Origin: Candidatus Poribacteria bacterium
Lineage (GTDB): Bacteria; Poribacteria; WGA-4E; JAJDTR01
Reading direction: 5' to 3'
DNA length: 64,000 nucleotides
NCBI GenBank assembly: GCA_028820655.1
Contig: JAPPIK010000014.1
Location: 62,001 to 126,000 of the forward strand
Shown one piece after another: positions 47,131-55,956 of the stretch (its first letter is position 1; every line of letters starts with the position of its first letter). The notes beneath the pieces are model-generated. The model was not told the origin of the DNA, did not search any database, and saw nothing but the letters and a program-made list of their open reading frames with translations. A program made the translations under genes and the position numbers.

Positions 47131-48141
47131 CTATTCCCAAGGCAGCGGTATTCCCAACCGTTCGCTAACTCGCCTCAAATCAGCCTGCTCCGGTTCTCCG
47201 TAACGAATTCCTTCGCGCCGGTGCAATTCAAACAACTCTTCCTCCACGGCGCCGGGAAGCAATGCGCGGTCATATCCCGGCATCGGCTGGTAAGTCTCAC
47301 GCACATCCTTCACCATTCGATCCACTTCGGCGCGGAATTTGGCTTCGGGAACGACTGCGTTAAGATCGATGGCTAGGACAGTACCGCCAAAGCTAGCCCC
47401 GGGCCACCGCTGAATCAGTGCCTCCGTCTCGGGGAGCGTGAAACCGGTGAGCGCACCGCCCATGAGACTTGCTACGGCAGTGTAGCCCATGCTCTTGAAA
47501 AAAGCTGCGGGAATCTTGCTCAGGAGGGCTTCGCGCTCGGCCGCCTCAAGATTGTCGTAGCCCGAAAGGATGTTCGTGGCGGCATCAAGCACCACGGGCG
47601 GCTCAGCCCCCGACGGAATGGCGAAACTGATGGGCGGATTTCCGAAAAAACCGACTTGCGGCTTTTGTTCCCTGCCCGCGGCATTTCCCATGTTGCGGTG
47701 TCCCTGCGAAGAGAACCCGATGCACCCCGCCTCCATGCACATTCGGGAATAGTGGCCCGCCGATCCGTAGTGGTCGATGTGCCTCACCAAACCGATACCA
47801 AGTCCAACCTCTTTTGCCTTGGAAATTGCGGCTTCTGCCGCGCGTCTCATTGGCATGTAGCCAATCGTGCCATCTCCATCAAGTACAGTGGAGGTCGGTG
47901 TTTCGTGCAGCACCTTGATCTCAGGTCGAGGGTTCGCGGCGCCTCTTTCAAATCCTTCACAATACATGTCTACCGTCCTCGAACCGTGGCTGCGCACGCC
48001 GCGCAGATCGTTGTTCACGAGCAAGCGGCCCACTACCGCCGCGTGTTCCGCTTCCAGTCCTACCTTCTCGAAACACGCGGTGGCAAATGAAAGCAGTCGG
48101 TCTTCTTGTACAAGGACAAAGGACTTGGGGGGTTGATTCAT
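47131..48141 (-). CDS. Ldh2/malate-type dehydrogenase
   Basis: A 336-residue NAD(P)-dependent oxidoreductase of the Ldh_2 (malate/L-lactate/ureidoglycolate/2,3-diketo-L-gulonate) family. It has the RGVRSHGSRTVDMYCEG motif (about 50-66) with the conserved catalytic His, and LGIGLVRHIDHYGSAGHYSRM and AIPSGAEPPVVLDAA segments. Substrate unknown; the family reduces 2-oxo acids such as sugar-derived acids, which fits the neighbouring uronate-like genes. ATG 48141. Confidence 0.85.
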   Translation of the reverse strand: MNQPPKSFVLVQEDRLLSFATACFEKVGLEAEHAAVVGRLLVNNDLRGVRSHGSRTVDMYCEGFERGAANPRPEIKVLHETPTSTVLDGDGTIGYMPMRRAAEAAISKAKEVGLGIGLVRHIDHYGSAGHYSRMCMEAGCIGFSSQGHRNMGNAAGREQKPQVGFFGNPPISFAIPSGAEPPVVLDAATNILSGYDNLEAAEREALLSKIPAAFFKSMGYTAVASLMGGALTGFTLPETEALIQRWPGASFGGTVLAIDLNAVVPEAKFRAEVDRMVKDVRETYQPMPGYDRALLPGAVEEELFELHRREGIRYGEPEQADLRRVSERLGIPLPWE

Positions 48142-48212
48142 ACGTTGTTCGTTTGGAGTTGGCAGCAGTTAAATAAGATACAGTTGTGAAGGTTTCAGTG
48201 TCGATACGCCTG

Positions 48213-48968
48213 CTATTCTCGGTAGTCTTCCGCAGCGCTTACAGGCACGTAACCGATGACTTCGCGGGCGTGTTCGAGGTCGCGGTAAGCCCATCGGTTG
48301 TTCGACAGTGCGTAGAAGATGTCATACTTGAGGTCGGCCGGCGCATCAAGACAACATTCGACGATTCGGGCAATGTCAGCTTTGCTGCAGTAAATTGCAT
48401 ACTGGCGAGGCTTTGACGGCTTGTCTTCCTGAACGACATTGCCCATGCGCAGGCAGAGGATGGAGAGATCGGTCGTATCCGCATAATGCCGTCCGAGCGC
48501 TTCACCAAACACCTTACTGCAACCGTACAACCCTTTGGGCCAAACGGCAGATTGATGCGTCAGCTTCTCCCACGTTACCGGGGCATCTTCGTAGCGGCCT
48601 TCGGCTAACGCTTTGAACGGCATCACGCTTTCCCAGCCGGCAACTACCATTCCGCTACTGGCGAACACGATTCGCTTGACGCCCTCGCGGCGAGAGGCCT
48701 CAAACACATTGTACGTGCCGATGATGTTGTCATTGAGAATTGCATCCCACGTTTCGCCCGATCTCGCAAATGCAGCCATATGAACGACTGCGTCGATGCC
48801 CTCAAATGCAGGCTGAATGGCGTCTAAATCACCAATGTCGGCGGTGTGGCAAAGCACCCCCGGTACGTTACGACGATTCAATGCGCTCAATTCAAAACGG
48901 CCCTGCAAATGATCGCGCAGCACGCCGCCCACCAAGCCGCTCATTCCCGTGATTAGGACTTTTTTCAT
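48213..48968 (-). CDS. Uronate dehydrogenase-like NAD-dependent SDR
   Basis: A 251-residue extended SDR oxidoreductase/epimerase-type: dinucleotide motif LITGMSGLVGG (5-15), the acidic residue after beta2, VHMAAFA, SSG, and the YxxxK pair in YGCSK. Order and length resemble uronate dehydrogenase and related hexuronate/sugar oxidoreductases. ATG at 48968 is preferred over the 49034 start, which adds an unrelated 22-residue leader. Probably co-functions with the neighbouring Ldh2 and SDR enzymes. Confidence 0.78.
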   Translation of the reverse strand: MKKVLITGMSGLVGGVLRDHLQGRFELSALNRRNVPGVLCHTADIGDLDAIQPAFEGIDAVVHMAAFARSGETWDAILNDNIIGTYNVFEASRREGVKRIVFASSGMVVAGWESVMPFKALAEGRYEDAPVTWEKLTHQSAVWPKGLYGCSKVFGEALGRHYADTTDLSILCLRMGNVVQEDKPSKPRQYAIYCSKADIARIVECCLDAPADLKYDIFYALSNNRWAYRDLEHAREVIGYVPVSAAEDYRE

Positions 48969-49084
48969 AAGAATTATCTCACTCTTTGGCTTGAACGAAT
49001 TTATCTCGGAAGTATTGCAAGAAGCCAAGAACAATCACTGTTCTATACATTGTGTTGGCGCGGTATATCCGTGTTCGGCTCAAC

Positions 49085-49885
49085 CTAAACACACTTGCAA
49101 GTCAAACCGCCGTCAACAACGAGTTCTGTACCCGTGATATATTTTGCTTCATCAGACGCCAGAAACAGTGCGGCATACGCCACGTCCCAGGCGTCGCCCA
49201 TTTTTCCGGAAGGGCAAAGTTTGTCGCGAATTTCTATCATTTTCTCGACATCGCCGTCGGCGTATGCATCCGCGAGGCCTTCGACCACCATCGGTGTGTT
49301 CATGAAACCTGGGAGAATGGCGTTGGCGCGGATGTTCTTTTTCGCGTACTGTATGGCAATGCTCTTGGTTATCTGGTTAATGCCTCCCTTGGTTGCACTG
49401 TAAGAGACATAGGGTACTCCAAGCCAACGTATCGAGGCAATAGACGAGATATTCACAATTGCGCCACCGCCCTGTGCCTCCATGTGCGGCAGCGCATATT
49501 TGCAAGTCAGAAACACGCTCTTGAGATTTACATCGTGGACGTGATTCCAACTTTCCTCGCTTGCCTCGACACAGCCCCCGACCTCAACAATTCCGACATT
49601 GTTGTGGAGAATGTCCACGCGGCCGTACGTTTCAATGCAACTGTCCACCATACCCTCTACATCAGCGGCTTTGGAAACATCTGTTGCACGGATAGCACAT
49701 CTGCCGCCTTCCGCATCAATGATAGCCTTTGTTTCTTCAACTGCAGCATGATTGATGTCGGCAGCAAAAACTTTGGCGCCTTCGCGCGCGAAGAGCACGG
49801 CAGTGGCTTTCCCGTTACCCCAACCCGGTCCAATCGACCCGGCACCGTTGACAATTGCAACTTTGTCTTTTAAACGTTCTCCCAT
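49085..49885 (-). CDS. Classical short-chain dehydrogenase/reductase
   Basis: A 266-residue classical SDR: cofactor motif IVNGAGSIGPGWGNGKA, the NNVGIVEVGG segment, catalytic Ser in SSIASI, and Y-x3-K in YSATKGG (Tyr about 161, Lys about 165), followed by PGFMNTPM. Substrate unknown. AAAGAGGGAGGG precedes the ATG. It sits between the uronate-like SDR and the sulfatase on the same strand, suggesting a sugar or sulfated-glycan catabolic cluster. Confidence 0.85.
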   Translation of the reverse strand: MGERLKDKVAIVNGAGSIGPGWGNGKATAVLFAREGAKVFAADINHAAVEETKAIIDAEGGRCAIRATDVSKAADVEGMVDSCIETYGRVDILHNNVGIVEVGGCVEASEESWNHVHDVNLKSVFLTCKYALPHMEAQGGGAIVNISSIASIRWLGVPYVSYSATKGGINQITKSIAIQYAKKNIRANAILPGFMNTPMVVEGLADAYADGDVEKMIEIRDKLCPSGKMGDAWDVAYAALFLASDEAKYITGTELVVDGGLTCKCV

Positions 49886-49908
49886 TGCCCTCCCTCTTTA
49901 GCGGCTGT

Positions 49909-51348
49909 CTATCCGGACGACATCGGAAAACCGGCTGGACGCGCATATGGCAGGTACTTCGTTTGACCCCACGACATCCCGTCTTGCGCTAGACCATTCC
50001 GCCGAGGATCAACGTACCGGGCAAACCAGTCATTCAACATCGTATGCAGTTCGTCAATCCGGTCGGCTTGCGCCTCGTCTTCTGCCAGATTCTGCCGCTC
50101 GTCGGGATCGGCCGCTAGATTATAAAGTTCGTGAGGACCGTGACTGTGCCGGTACGTGTATTTCCACTCGGAGGTGCGAATCATTCGCACGGGGCCATAT
50201 TCGTCATAGACCACTACCTGCTCGGGACCATCAAACGGTCTGCATTCCAGTGCCGGCAGAAAGCTGCTGCCAGGAAGATTACGTGTCTTCGGTACAGGCA
50301 GGTCCAGATATTCCAAGAGTGTCGGCATGAAGTCGTAGGAGCTGATTATTGAGTCGTTGACAACCCCTTGAGGCATGCGGCCGGGCTGGCTGAAGATTGC
50401 AGGAACTCTTATCGAATTCTCATACATATTACGCGGCATCGTCGCGTTGCCCTTTCCCCAAAATCCGTGATGTCCGCATGAGAATCCATTGTCGCTCAAC
50501 AGTACGACGAGTGTATTATCGCGCAAACCGAGTTCTTCAAGTCTGTCGAGGATACGACCGATGTTTTGGTCCATCGCTGTCACGGCCGCAAAGTAACCCT
50601 TCAGCGCCTCTCGGTTGCCCAACGCATCGTCCGTAAAGATGTTGCTACCTACCCCGGCCCACGGATGGCGCGGCTCTTGTGGGCAGGTATCGAAGGGGCA
50701 GTCGTCATAGGAGTCGACGATCGATTGAGGGTGCTCATTCACCCATGGATCATGGGGAGCAGTGTAATGAACACTCAGATAGAACGGGTGTCCGTGGTCA
50801 GCATATCTGTCCAGTATCTCAAGACCTTCGTCGGTGATGGCATCGGTCAAATATCTCGGCTCGCTCAGAAGTTGGCCGTTTTTCACCATGGGTGCGTCGT
50901 GGTAATGACCGCCGCCCCTCTGATGGGCATACCAGTCCGTGAAGCCGTGTTGCGGAATCTGGCTGTCGCCCAAATGCCACTTGCCGGACAGCCCGCAAGT
51001 CCAACCGTGCCGCGCCATGATGTCCGTGTATCCTACCTCGCCTTCCAGATAGCGGATAGCGTTCGGACCAACGTTCCCGTCCCGAATCCAATCGTGCACG
51101 CCATGCTGGGACGGAATGCGCCCTGTCAACAGTGTGGCGCGACTCGCCGAGCAGACCGGAGATGCAACGAAAAAATTGCTGAACCTGACTCCCGTCGCAG
51201 CCAGCCGGTCAATGTTGGGAGTGCGTATTTCGGGATTTCCGTAGCACCCTGCCGCCCATGGCCCCTGGTCGTCGCTCAGAATAAAGAGAACGTTCGTTCT
51301 GTCTGCATTGCTCAAATTGCCACCTCGTGGTCGGCGCTCAACCGGCAT
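49909..51348 (-). CDS. Formylglycine-dependent sulfatase
   Basis: A 479-residue type I sulfatase. N-terminal metal-binding LFILSDDQG, then the formylglycine precursor site CSASR (Cys66; C-x-A-x-R rather than the common C-x-P-x-R), ATLLTGR, and downstream HYTAPHDPW and GFWGKGN. The CxAxR variant is known among sulfatases. No signal peptide is evident, so it may act in the cytoplasm or lack a predicted signal. An alternative start TTG (51315) after AGGTGG would remove 11 residues; ATG 51348 is kept. No maturase gene is nearby. Confidence 0.88.
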   Translation of the reverse strand: MPVERRPRGGNLSNADRTNVLFILSDDQGPWAAGCYGNPEIRTPNIDRLAATGVRFSNFFVASPVCSASRATLLTGRIPSQHGVHDWIRDGNVGPNAIRYLEGEVGYTDIMARHGWTCGLSGKWHLGDSQIPQHGFTDWYAHQRGGGHYHDAPMVKNGQLLSEPRYLTDAITDEGLEILDRYADHGHPFYLSVHYTAPHDPWVNEHPQSIVDSYDDCPFDTCPQEPRHPWAGVGSNIFTDDALGNREALKGYFAAVTAMDQNIGRILDRLEELGLRDNTLVVLLSDNGFSCGHHGFWGKGNATMPRNMYENSIRVPAIFSQPGRMPQGVVNDSIISSYDFMPTLLEYLDLPVPKTRNLPGSSFLPALECRPFDGPEQVVVYDEYGPVRMIRTSEWKYTYRHSHGPHELYNLAADPDERQNLAEDEAQADRIDELHTMLNDWFARYVDPRRNGLAQDGMSWGQTKYLPYARPAGFPMSSG

Positions 51349-51895
51349 ATGAATCTTTCAAATGAATCACGTAGCGCGCAGTGGCGAAACCCGAGAATCG
51401 ATCGGTTTCGTAACACTTGATTGAAAATCGGAGCGCGATCAAAAAAACTCACTTGAACATCTTGGAAACTTAATACTATTCACAATTTTCATACCACATT
51501 GGGCTTTCGGTAGATGCAGAATAAGCCCCGGAACCCTTGCTATAACTGGATTTTGCGGAGTTTAGACATAAAATCCATCTAAGAAGATGACTTCTCAAAC
51601 TGGTTGTAAAATAGAGCGCCTTCGTGTAAAGACAATCAGAAGAATCCGGTATAAGGCAGACCATTTCTGCAGGGAGGAAGTGGTACTTTACGCTACGTTA
51701 CATCCACGTTGAATTTTCCTTTAAGAAGATTAACCTCTTAAATCAATCTATAGGAAAACACTCACCTCTGGAAATCCCTTTGCGGTTCACGAAATTGGCA
51801 TGAGTATCGTTAAGGATTTGGACGGGAAGGAAGAAGTGGAGGTGAGAAGTAAATTTGGCTTTCATTCCCTCCGTCTCTAAATAATGGCAGTCGTA
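51349..51895. other. Intergenic region with possible HATPase_c remnant
   Basis: About 545 bp with no intact gene. A short plus-strand frame around 51761-51880 reads IGMSIVKDLDGKEEVEVRSK, resembling the C-terminal G2 box of histidine-kinase ATPase domains, but it has no start and stops soon after. This may be a decayed fragment. Confidence 0.35.
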
Positions 51896-52798
51896 TCACG
51901 CCCAGACGAAGATTTCGTCATCCTCCTCAGAATAACCTATGAAAGTCGCTAGGACAGTTCTGGGTGTCTTGCCCTCAACGGGTGCCACTTGGTGAATACA
52001 GCCGCTATTGAAAAGATAGAAATCGCCGGGATTCACCTCGATCTGATAACGAGGAATCTTTTTATCGGCCATGTATTGGAAGTAGGTGCCGTTAGACAGG
52101 TGCTCCTGTACCTCGGGACTCCACACACATTGGTCGATAATGGCGTGGGGGCATCTATCATCATCGGAGGCGTTCTGTATACAGATTAAGCCTGCAAGCT
52201 GATGACGGAAACGAGTAATATCGAAGTTGAAGAGCTTGTCCACAATACTCACATGGTTAATATGCGGGGCGTAACCGTGGCCGGTGTAGTGGATTCGGAA
52301 CACCGCAGGGCCATAGAGGCGGCCATCCGGCTCGCGAGCCACCTTAACCTCTTTTTTGACTGACAAACTGGACAGGGAATCGTAGAGGGCATCTACAGGG
52401 TTGTCATAACCATCGAACAGATGGCGGAACAACTCATGGGTGGCAGCCGAATGTTGCAGGAAATCCTCCTTGTTTTCGGCGTCATTATCCGATATCCGTT
52501 GTCCACCGCGTGTACGATTGACTATGCTCGTGCCGATGTCAATTCGGGTGTTGGATCCCGGTCCTCCCTGGAACTGGTAATTTGCCTCCAAGGCGGGATC
52601 CGGGTTTTCCGGATTTCGCATCATTCCTTGATCGATAAATCGCCGGATTAAACCTGAACAATGATCCGGGTTAAACGCGCCGCGCAAAACAACCCCGGGG
52701 ATGCGGGCATCGGCAATAGCCTGAAGCGGGTCATCTTCATGCGCGAAAACAGTCTCCACGTCGGGTTCCAAAGCTACCCAATCTGTCGTTGATGCCAT
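51896..52798 (-). CDS. Putative Fe(II)/2-oxoglutarate oxygenase-like protein
   Basis: A 300-residue protein with double-stranded beta-helix oxygenase-like signals: HIN (His179-x-Asn181; H-x-N in place of the usual H-x-D), a distal His269 in SGCIHQVAP and Arg280 in TPRTVL. It resembles the PhyH/AspH-like superfamily but is not assigned to a named family, and the Asn in the second metal position is unusual. CAAAGGAG precedes the ATG. Substrate unknown; next to a sulfatase on the same strand. Confidence 0.6.
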   Translation of the reverse strand: MASTTDWVALEPDVETVFAHEDDPLQAIADARIPGVVLRGAFNPDHCSGLIRRFIDQGMMRNPENPDPALEANYQFQGGPGSNTRIDIGTSIVNRTRGGQRISDNDAENKEDFLQHSAATHELFRHLFDGYDNPVDALYDSLSSLSVKKEVKVAREPDGRLYGPAVFRIHYTGHGYAPHINHVSIVDKLFNFDITRFRHQLAGLICIQNASDDDRCPHAIIDQCVWSPEVQEHLSNGTYFQYMADKKIPRYQIEVNPGDFYLFNSGCIHQVAPVEGKTPRTVLATFIGYSEEDDEIFVWA

Positions 52799-53072
52799 TG
52801 CTTGCTCCTTTGGGGACGGGTTTTGTCAGCTACCGGTGTTCAGACTGTTGAGGTACGGAATCGTTTTGTATCTTGCGACTATCTGAAGCCGAAGAACCGG
52901 GCCGAAGACAGATTATTTTTGAATCGGTTGTGTGTTTGGCAATTGGAGATGAATCAAATTCTTGAGCCGCCGAGGATGCCATCGATTCCGTCCACGGTTA
53001 AACAGCCACTCCAATTTCACCGTCATTCTATCATTCTGTCATGCCTATTGCAAGGGGTTTATCGGAATTCAG

Positions 53073-53101
53073 TTGCCGGCAATATGCGGTTTCGTTATAA
53101 T
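53073..53101 (+). promoter_or_regulatory. Candidate promoter for NTase-DUF89 fusion gene
   Basis: TTGCCG (53073-53078) and TATAAT (53096-53101) are 17 bp apart, giving a leader of about 180 nt before the coding start at 53292. Confidence 0.55.
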
Positions 53102-53291
53102 GATCTCTTCAGTTTCTTATGCCGTTTAGTAGTCCACAAGGCTTGCCACTCCAAACGCAATAAAGGGCAGAGACGGAAGGCGGGAAACAGGCACACAATC
53201 CGACGTGACTTTTGCTGCTCTGCAAATCTAGAAATCTTGATATAACCTACTCTTTAGGTTCCTAATTGGGTTAGACGGTCGTTCAAATAGA
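53102..53291 (+). other. Leader of the NTase-DUF89 gene
   Basis: About 190 nt between promoter and start codon with no recognisable riboswitch or good Shine-Dalgarno (only a weak TAGG near 53254). The gene may rely on another start or on a non-standard leader. Confidence 0.35.
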
Positions 53292-55832
53292 ATGCACAAC
53301 GATCTTACAACGCTGCGTCGCACAGTTGAAACGATCCTACGATGTAATCTGACGACTGCTATCGGCATTCCGGACAACGAGGAGGCCGAAAGACGAATTG
53401 AACGGTTCTTATACTCAATCGCGAATCGAGTCATCGAGCACGAACTGGCGCAATGGCTTGATCCACAATGGGTGATTCTGGCGGGAGGACAGGGTACTCG
53501 AATCGATCCGACAGGTCGACTAAACAAGACTCTGGATTTATGGTTCGGTGAATCCAACACGCTGCAGGTGTCTCGGAGCTATCTTCCCGGCACGCGCCCG
53601 CATGTCATTGTCGTTAATTCCATGATGGCGGAGCGTTTGGTCACACGCGAGGTGCTGCTTGATGGTGTCATCCCTTCATCGGCGCTCGACATGGAAGCGG
53701 TTAACCGGCTCTGCGGTCGAAACGCAATCCTCTGCGTCCAGCCTGAACAGAACGGCACCGGAGGCGCGCTGCAGACCGCAATTCCCTCCGTCCGGGAGTC
53801 CGGCGCCGAGTGGATCGGTATCGCGTTCGGAGATGAGCCGTTTCTCAATCAAGCAATTTATCTGCAGACTCTCGTTTCTCATTTCATCAACGAAGCGGAT
53901 GTTACGCTTTGCGGCAAAATCCCTGAAACTGTGGTTGACAAGGGCGGGATGTTTTTCGACAAAGACGGTAGGTTTGTCGGCACGAAGGAGTGGAACGAAA
54001 TGACGGACGGGGAGAAATGCGAGATGTCGCGACGACTGGGTTGCGGAGAAGGTTACACGAATACAGGCATTACTCTCATTCGGAGCAGCGCCGCAATTGA
54101 TAGGATAAACCGATTGCAACCGCATGGCAGCAAATCTGAACTTCATCATGTCGATCTGATTCGATACTGTTATGAAGATGGCTTGAAGACACATGCCTAT
54201 ATCTATCGTGAGGAGGCAGTCTCCGGTATCAATAGGTGGTCAAATCTCATCGTAGGGGAAGAAGCATTGTTTGCAAGAACAAGGGTTATGCTGGCTCAGA
54301 AAGGCGTTAGGGTTGACCCTGCCGCTCAGATTACCCTATCAAATGACGACATTCAAATCGGGACCGGGTGCTACTTTCTGGGGCGAATCCATCTCGGCGA
54401 GGGAGTAAGGATTGGAAACTATTGTCGGTTGGAGAATGTCGAGTTGTCAGGAAGAACCGCGGTTGGAGATCTCGTTGGCTTGAAGGATGTGACGGCGGCG
54501 GACACGATCTTCGAATCTAATCCGTTATCCGGAGAGATTGGATCGCCAATTGCCGGGCTGGGAGTATTAAGTAAAATTGAAAACTGTCGTTTTGATCGAG
54601 TGAGAGTTGGAAGGGCAGTGAATCTCAGTTTCGTAAAGGCGGCGGCAACCGTGATTCCGGCTGGCATGTCAATCAACAATCGAGAATTGGGAGTCCCTAA
54701 TTCCTCGAATTCACGCATACCCTTGTTTCCGTTAGATACGAGTTCGGATTCGACGGAGGGAGCGTCGGATGCTCTCAGTCAGCTCGTTGGGCACCAGTAT
54801 ATTGCGGGTGCTTACACGTTCGGCGAGATGCGCAACAAACCGGATTGGGAGAACTTGCGCAGGCACGTCCGATCGCATTCCAACGCCGAGTTGATCAGTC
54901 GTGCAACTCGCCATCCCGGTCTGCGCCGTGTCGTGTCAAAGGCAATCGAGGATCTGTTGGAGATGCGAAAAGGGGACGATACATATATCACGGATGAATT
55001 AACCCCCGAGGAGGTATGGGGAGTAATCTTTGAAGTTGTCTCACTCGCCACCGGCAATCCCGACCCGTACCGCAAAGATAAACTGAAAGCAAGACAAACT
55101 GCGCTAGACCTGCTTGGCCAAATCCCCGATTGTGACTGGTCAAAGCGCCTGAAACTCGTTATTGCGGCGAATGTCATAGACTACAGCAGTTCACGGGTCA
55201 TTGGCAAACTCGCGGAGCAGCCTGATCACTTCAACCGCGTATTGCAGGAAGCCGCTTATGTTCCACTTGCGATTGACTGCCTCGAGCAGTTTCAGTCTCT
55301 GGTGATTGAAGACGGCCCCAAACGCCTCGTCTGGCTGGTTGACAACGATGGAGAAGCGGTGTTTGACTTGTCGTTGATTCAGATGCTCGTTCATCTTGGC
55401 CATCAAATAACGATTGTCGGAAAAGCGGCTCCCGCCAGCAATGACGCAACTCTGACCGATTTAGAGGAGGTTATCAATTTGCCACCGTTTCAAGATCTTC
55501 GTAGTGCGGTCAACGGCGGGGAGGTTTCGCTGTGTTCTTCCGGTTCCAAGACTGTGGGCACGAATCTCTATCAGGCGACGCCCTCGTTTATGAACGTGTT
55601 GCTTGATTCCGAACTCGTAATTTCAAAAGGACAGGGCAATTACTACACAACGCAGGGGTTAAAGCGCGATACGTTCTATCTGCTGCTTTCCAAAGGAGTG
55701 ACGGCTGAGCGGTTTACGGGTGTGGTGCCGGATTGGAACAAAGTCATCGATGGGTTGATACTTGCGTATGTGCCGGCGGGGACGAGATTGGAAGGTACGC
55801 TTGCGGAGTTTTGCGGGAGGATGCGGGTTTAA
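53292..55832 (+). CDS. Nucleotidyltransferase / left-handed beta-helix / DUF89 phosphatase fusion
   Basis: An 846-residue cytoplasmic protein with three parts. Residues about 55-330: a sugar-nucleotidyltransferase like GlmU/RmlA with LAGGQGTR (63-70), NGTGGA (154-159) and GDEPF (180-184). Residues about 345-470: left-handed beta-helix hexapeptide-like turns (IGTGCYFLGRIHLGEGVRIG). Residues about 535-846: a DUF89 damage-control-phosphatase domain with NPDPYRKDK, AANVIDYSS, the metal motif VDNDGEAVFDLSLI (D684, N685) and ISKGQGNYYTT. The substrate is not assignable. A nucleotidyltransferase with a phosphosugar/metabolite phosphatase in one chain suggests linked activation and proof-reading of a phosphorylated metabolite (inference). 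Confidence 0.8.
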   Translation: MHNDLTTLRRTVETILRCNLTTAIGIPDNEEAERRIERFLYSIANRVIEHELAQWLDPQWVILAGGQGTRIDPTGRLNKTLDLWFGESNTLQVSRSYLPGTRPHVIVVNSMMAERLVTREVLLDGVIPSSALDMEAVNRLCGRNAILCVQPEQNGTGGALQTAIPSVRESGAEWIGIAFGDEPFLNQAIYLQTLVSHFINEADVTLCGKIPETVVDKGGMFFDKDGRFVGTKEWNEMTDGEKCEMSRRLGCGEGYTNTGITLIRSSAAIDRINRLQPHGSKSELHHVDLIRYCYEDGLKTHAYIYREEAVSGINRWSNLIVGEEALFARTRVMLAQKGVRVDPAAQITLSNDDIQIGTGCYFLGRIHLGEGVRIGNYCRLENVELSGRTAVGDLVGLKDVTAADTIFESNPLSGEIGSPIAGLGVLSKIENCRFDRVRVGRAVNLSFVKAAATVIPAGMSINNRELGVPNSSNSRIPLFPLDTSSDSTEGASDALSQLVGHQYIAGAYTFGEMRNKPDWENLRRHVRSHSNAELISRATRHPGLRRVVSKAIEDLLEMRKGDDTYITDELTPEEVWGVIFEVVSLATGNPDPYRKDKLKARQTALDLLGQIPDCDWSKRLKLVIAANVIDYSSSRVIGKLAEQPDHFNRVLQEAAYVPLAIDCLEQFQSLVIEDGPKRLVWLVDNDGEAVFDLSLIQMLVHLGHQITIVGKAAPASNDATLTDLEEVINLPPFQDLRSAVNGGEVSLCSSGSKTVGTNLYQATPSFMNVLLDSELVISKGQGNYYTTQGLKRDTFYLLLSKGVTAERFTGVVPDWNKVIDGLILAYVPAGTRLEGTLAEFCGRMRV

Positions 55833-55855
55833 GAATAGCCCTAGAGCCAGTTAGC

Positions 55856-55875
55856 ATAGCGAGTGATCACGCTAT
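55856..55875 (+). terminator. Hairpin after the NTase-DUF89 gene
   Basis: Six-base arms ATAGCG/CGCTAT (55856-55861, 55870-55875) enclose the palindromic GTGATCAC core. It lies 24 nt past the stop at 55832; there is no clear T tract, so termination is uncertain. Confidence 0.4.
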
Positions 55876-55956
55876 TCTTAGACGATTGACATTCTAATTG
55901 CCTGCCCCTCTCCTTGGGCTTGAGGCAAGACATAAAGTTCTGCGAAAAACAGAATT

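Noticed and set aside
52802-53245. Plus-strand open frame of 147 codons
   Set aside because: No family resemblance, overlaps the promoter of the NTase-DUF89 gene, and the sequence is Arg/Lys/Cys-rich as in chance frames.
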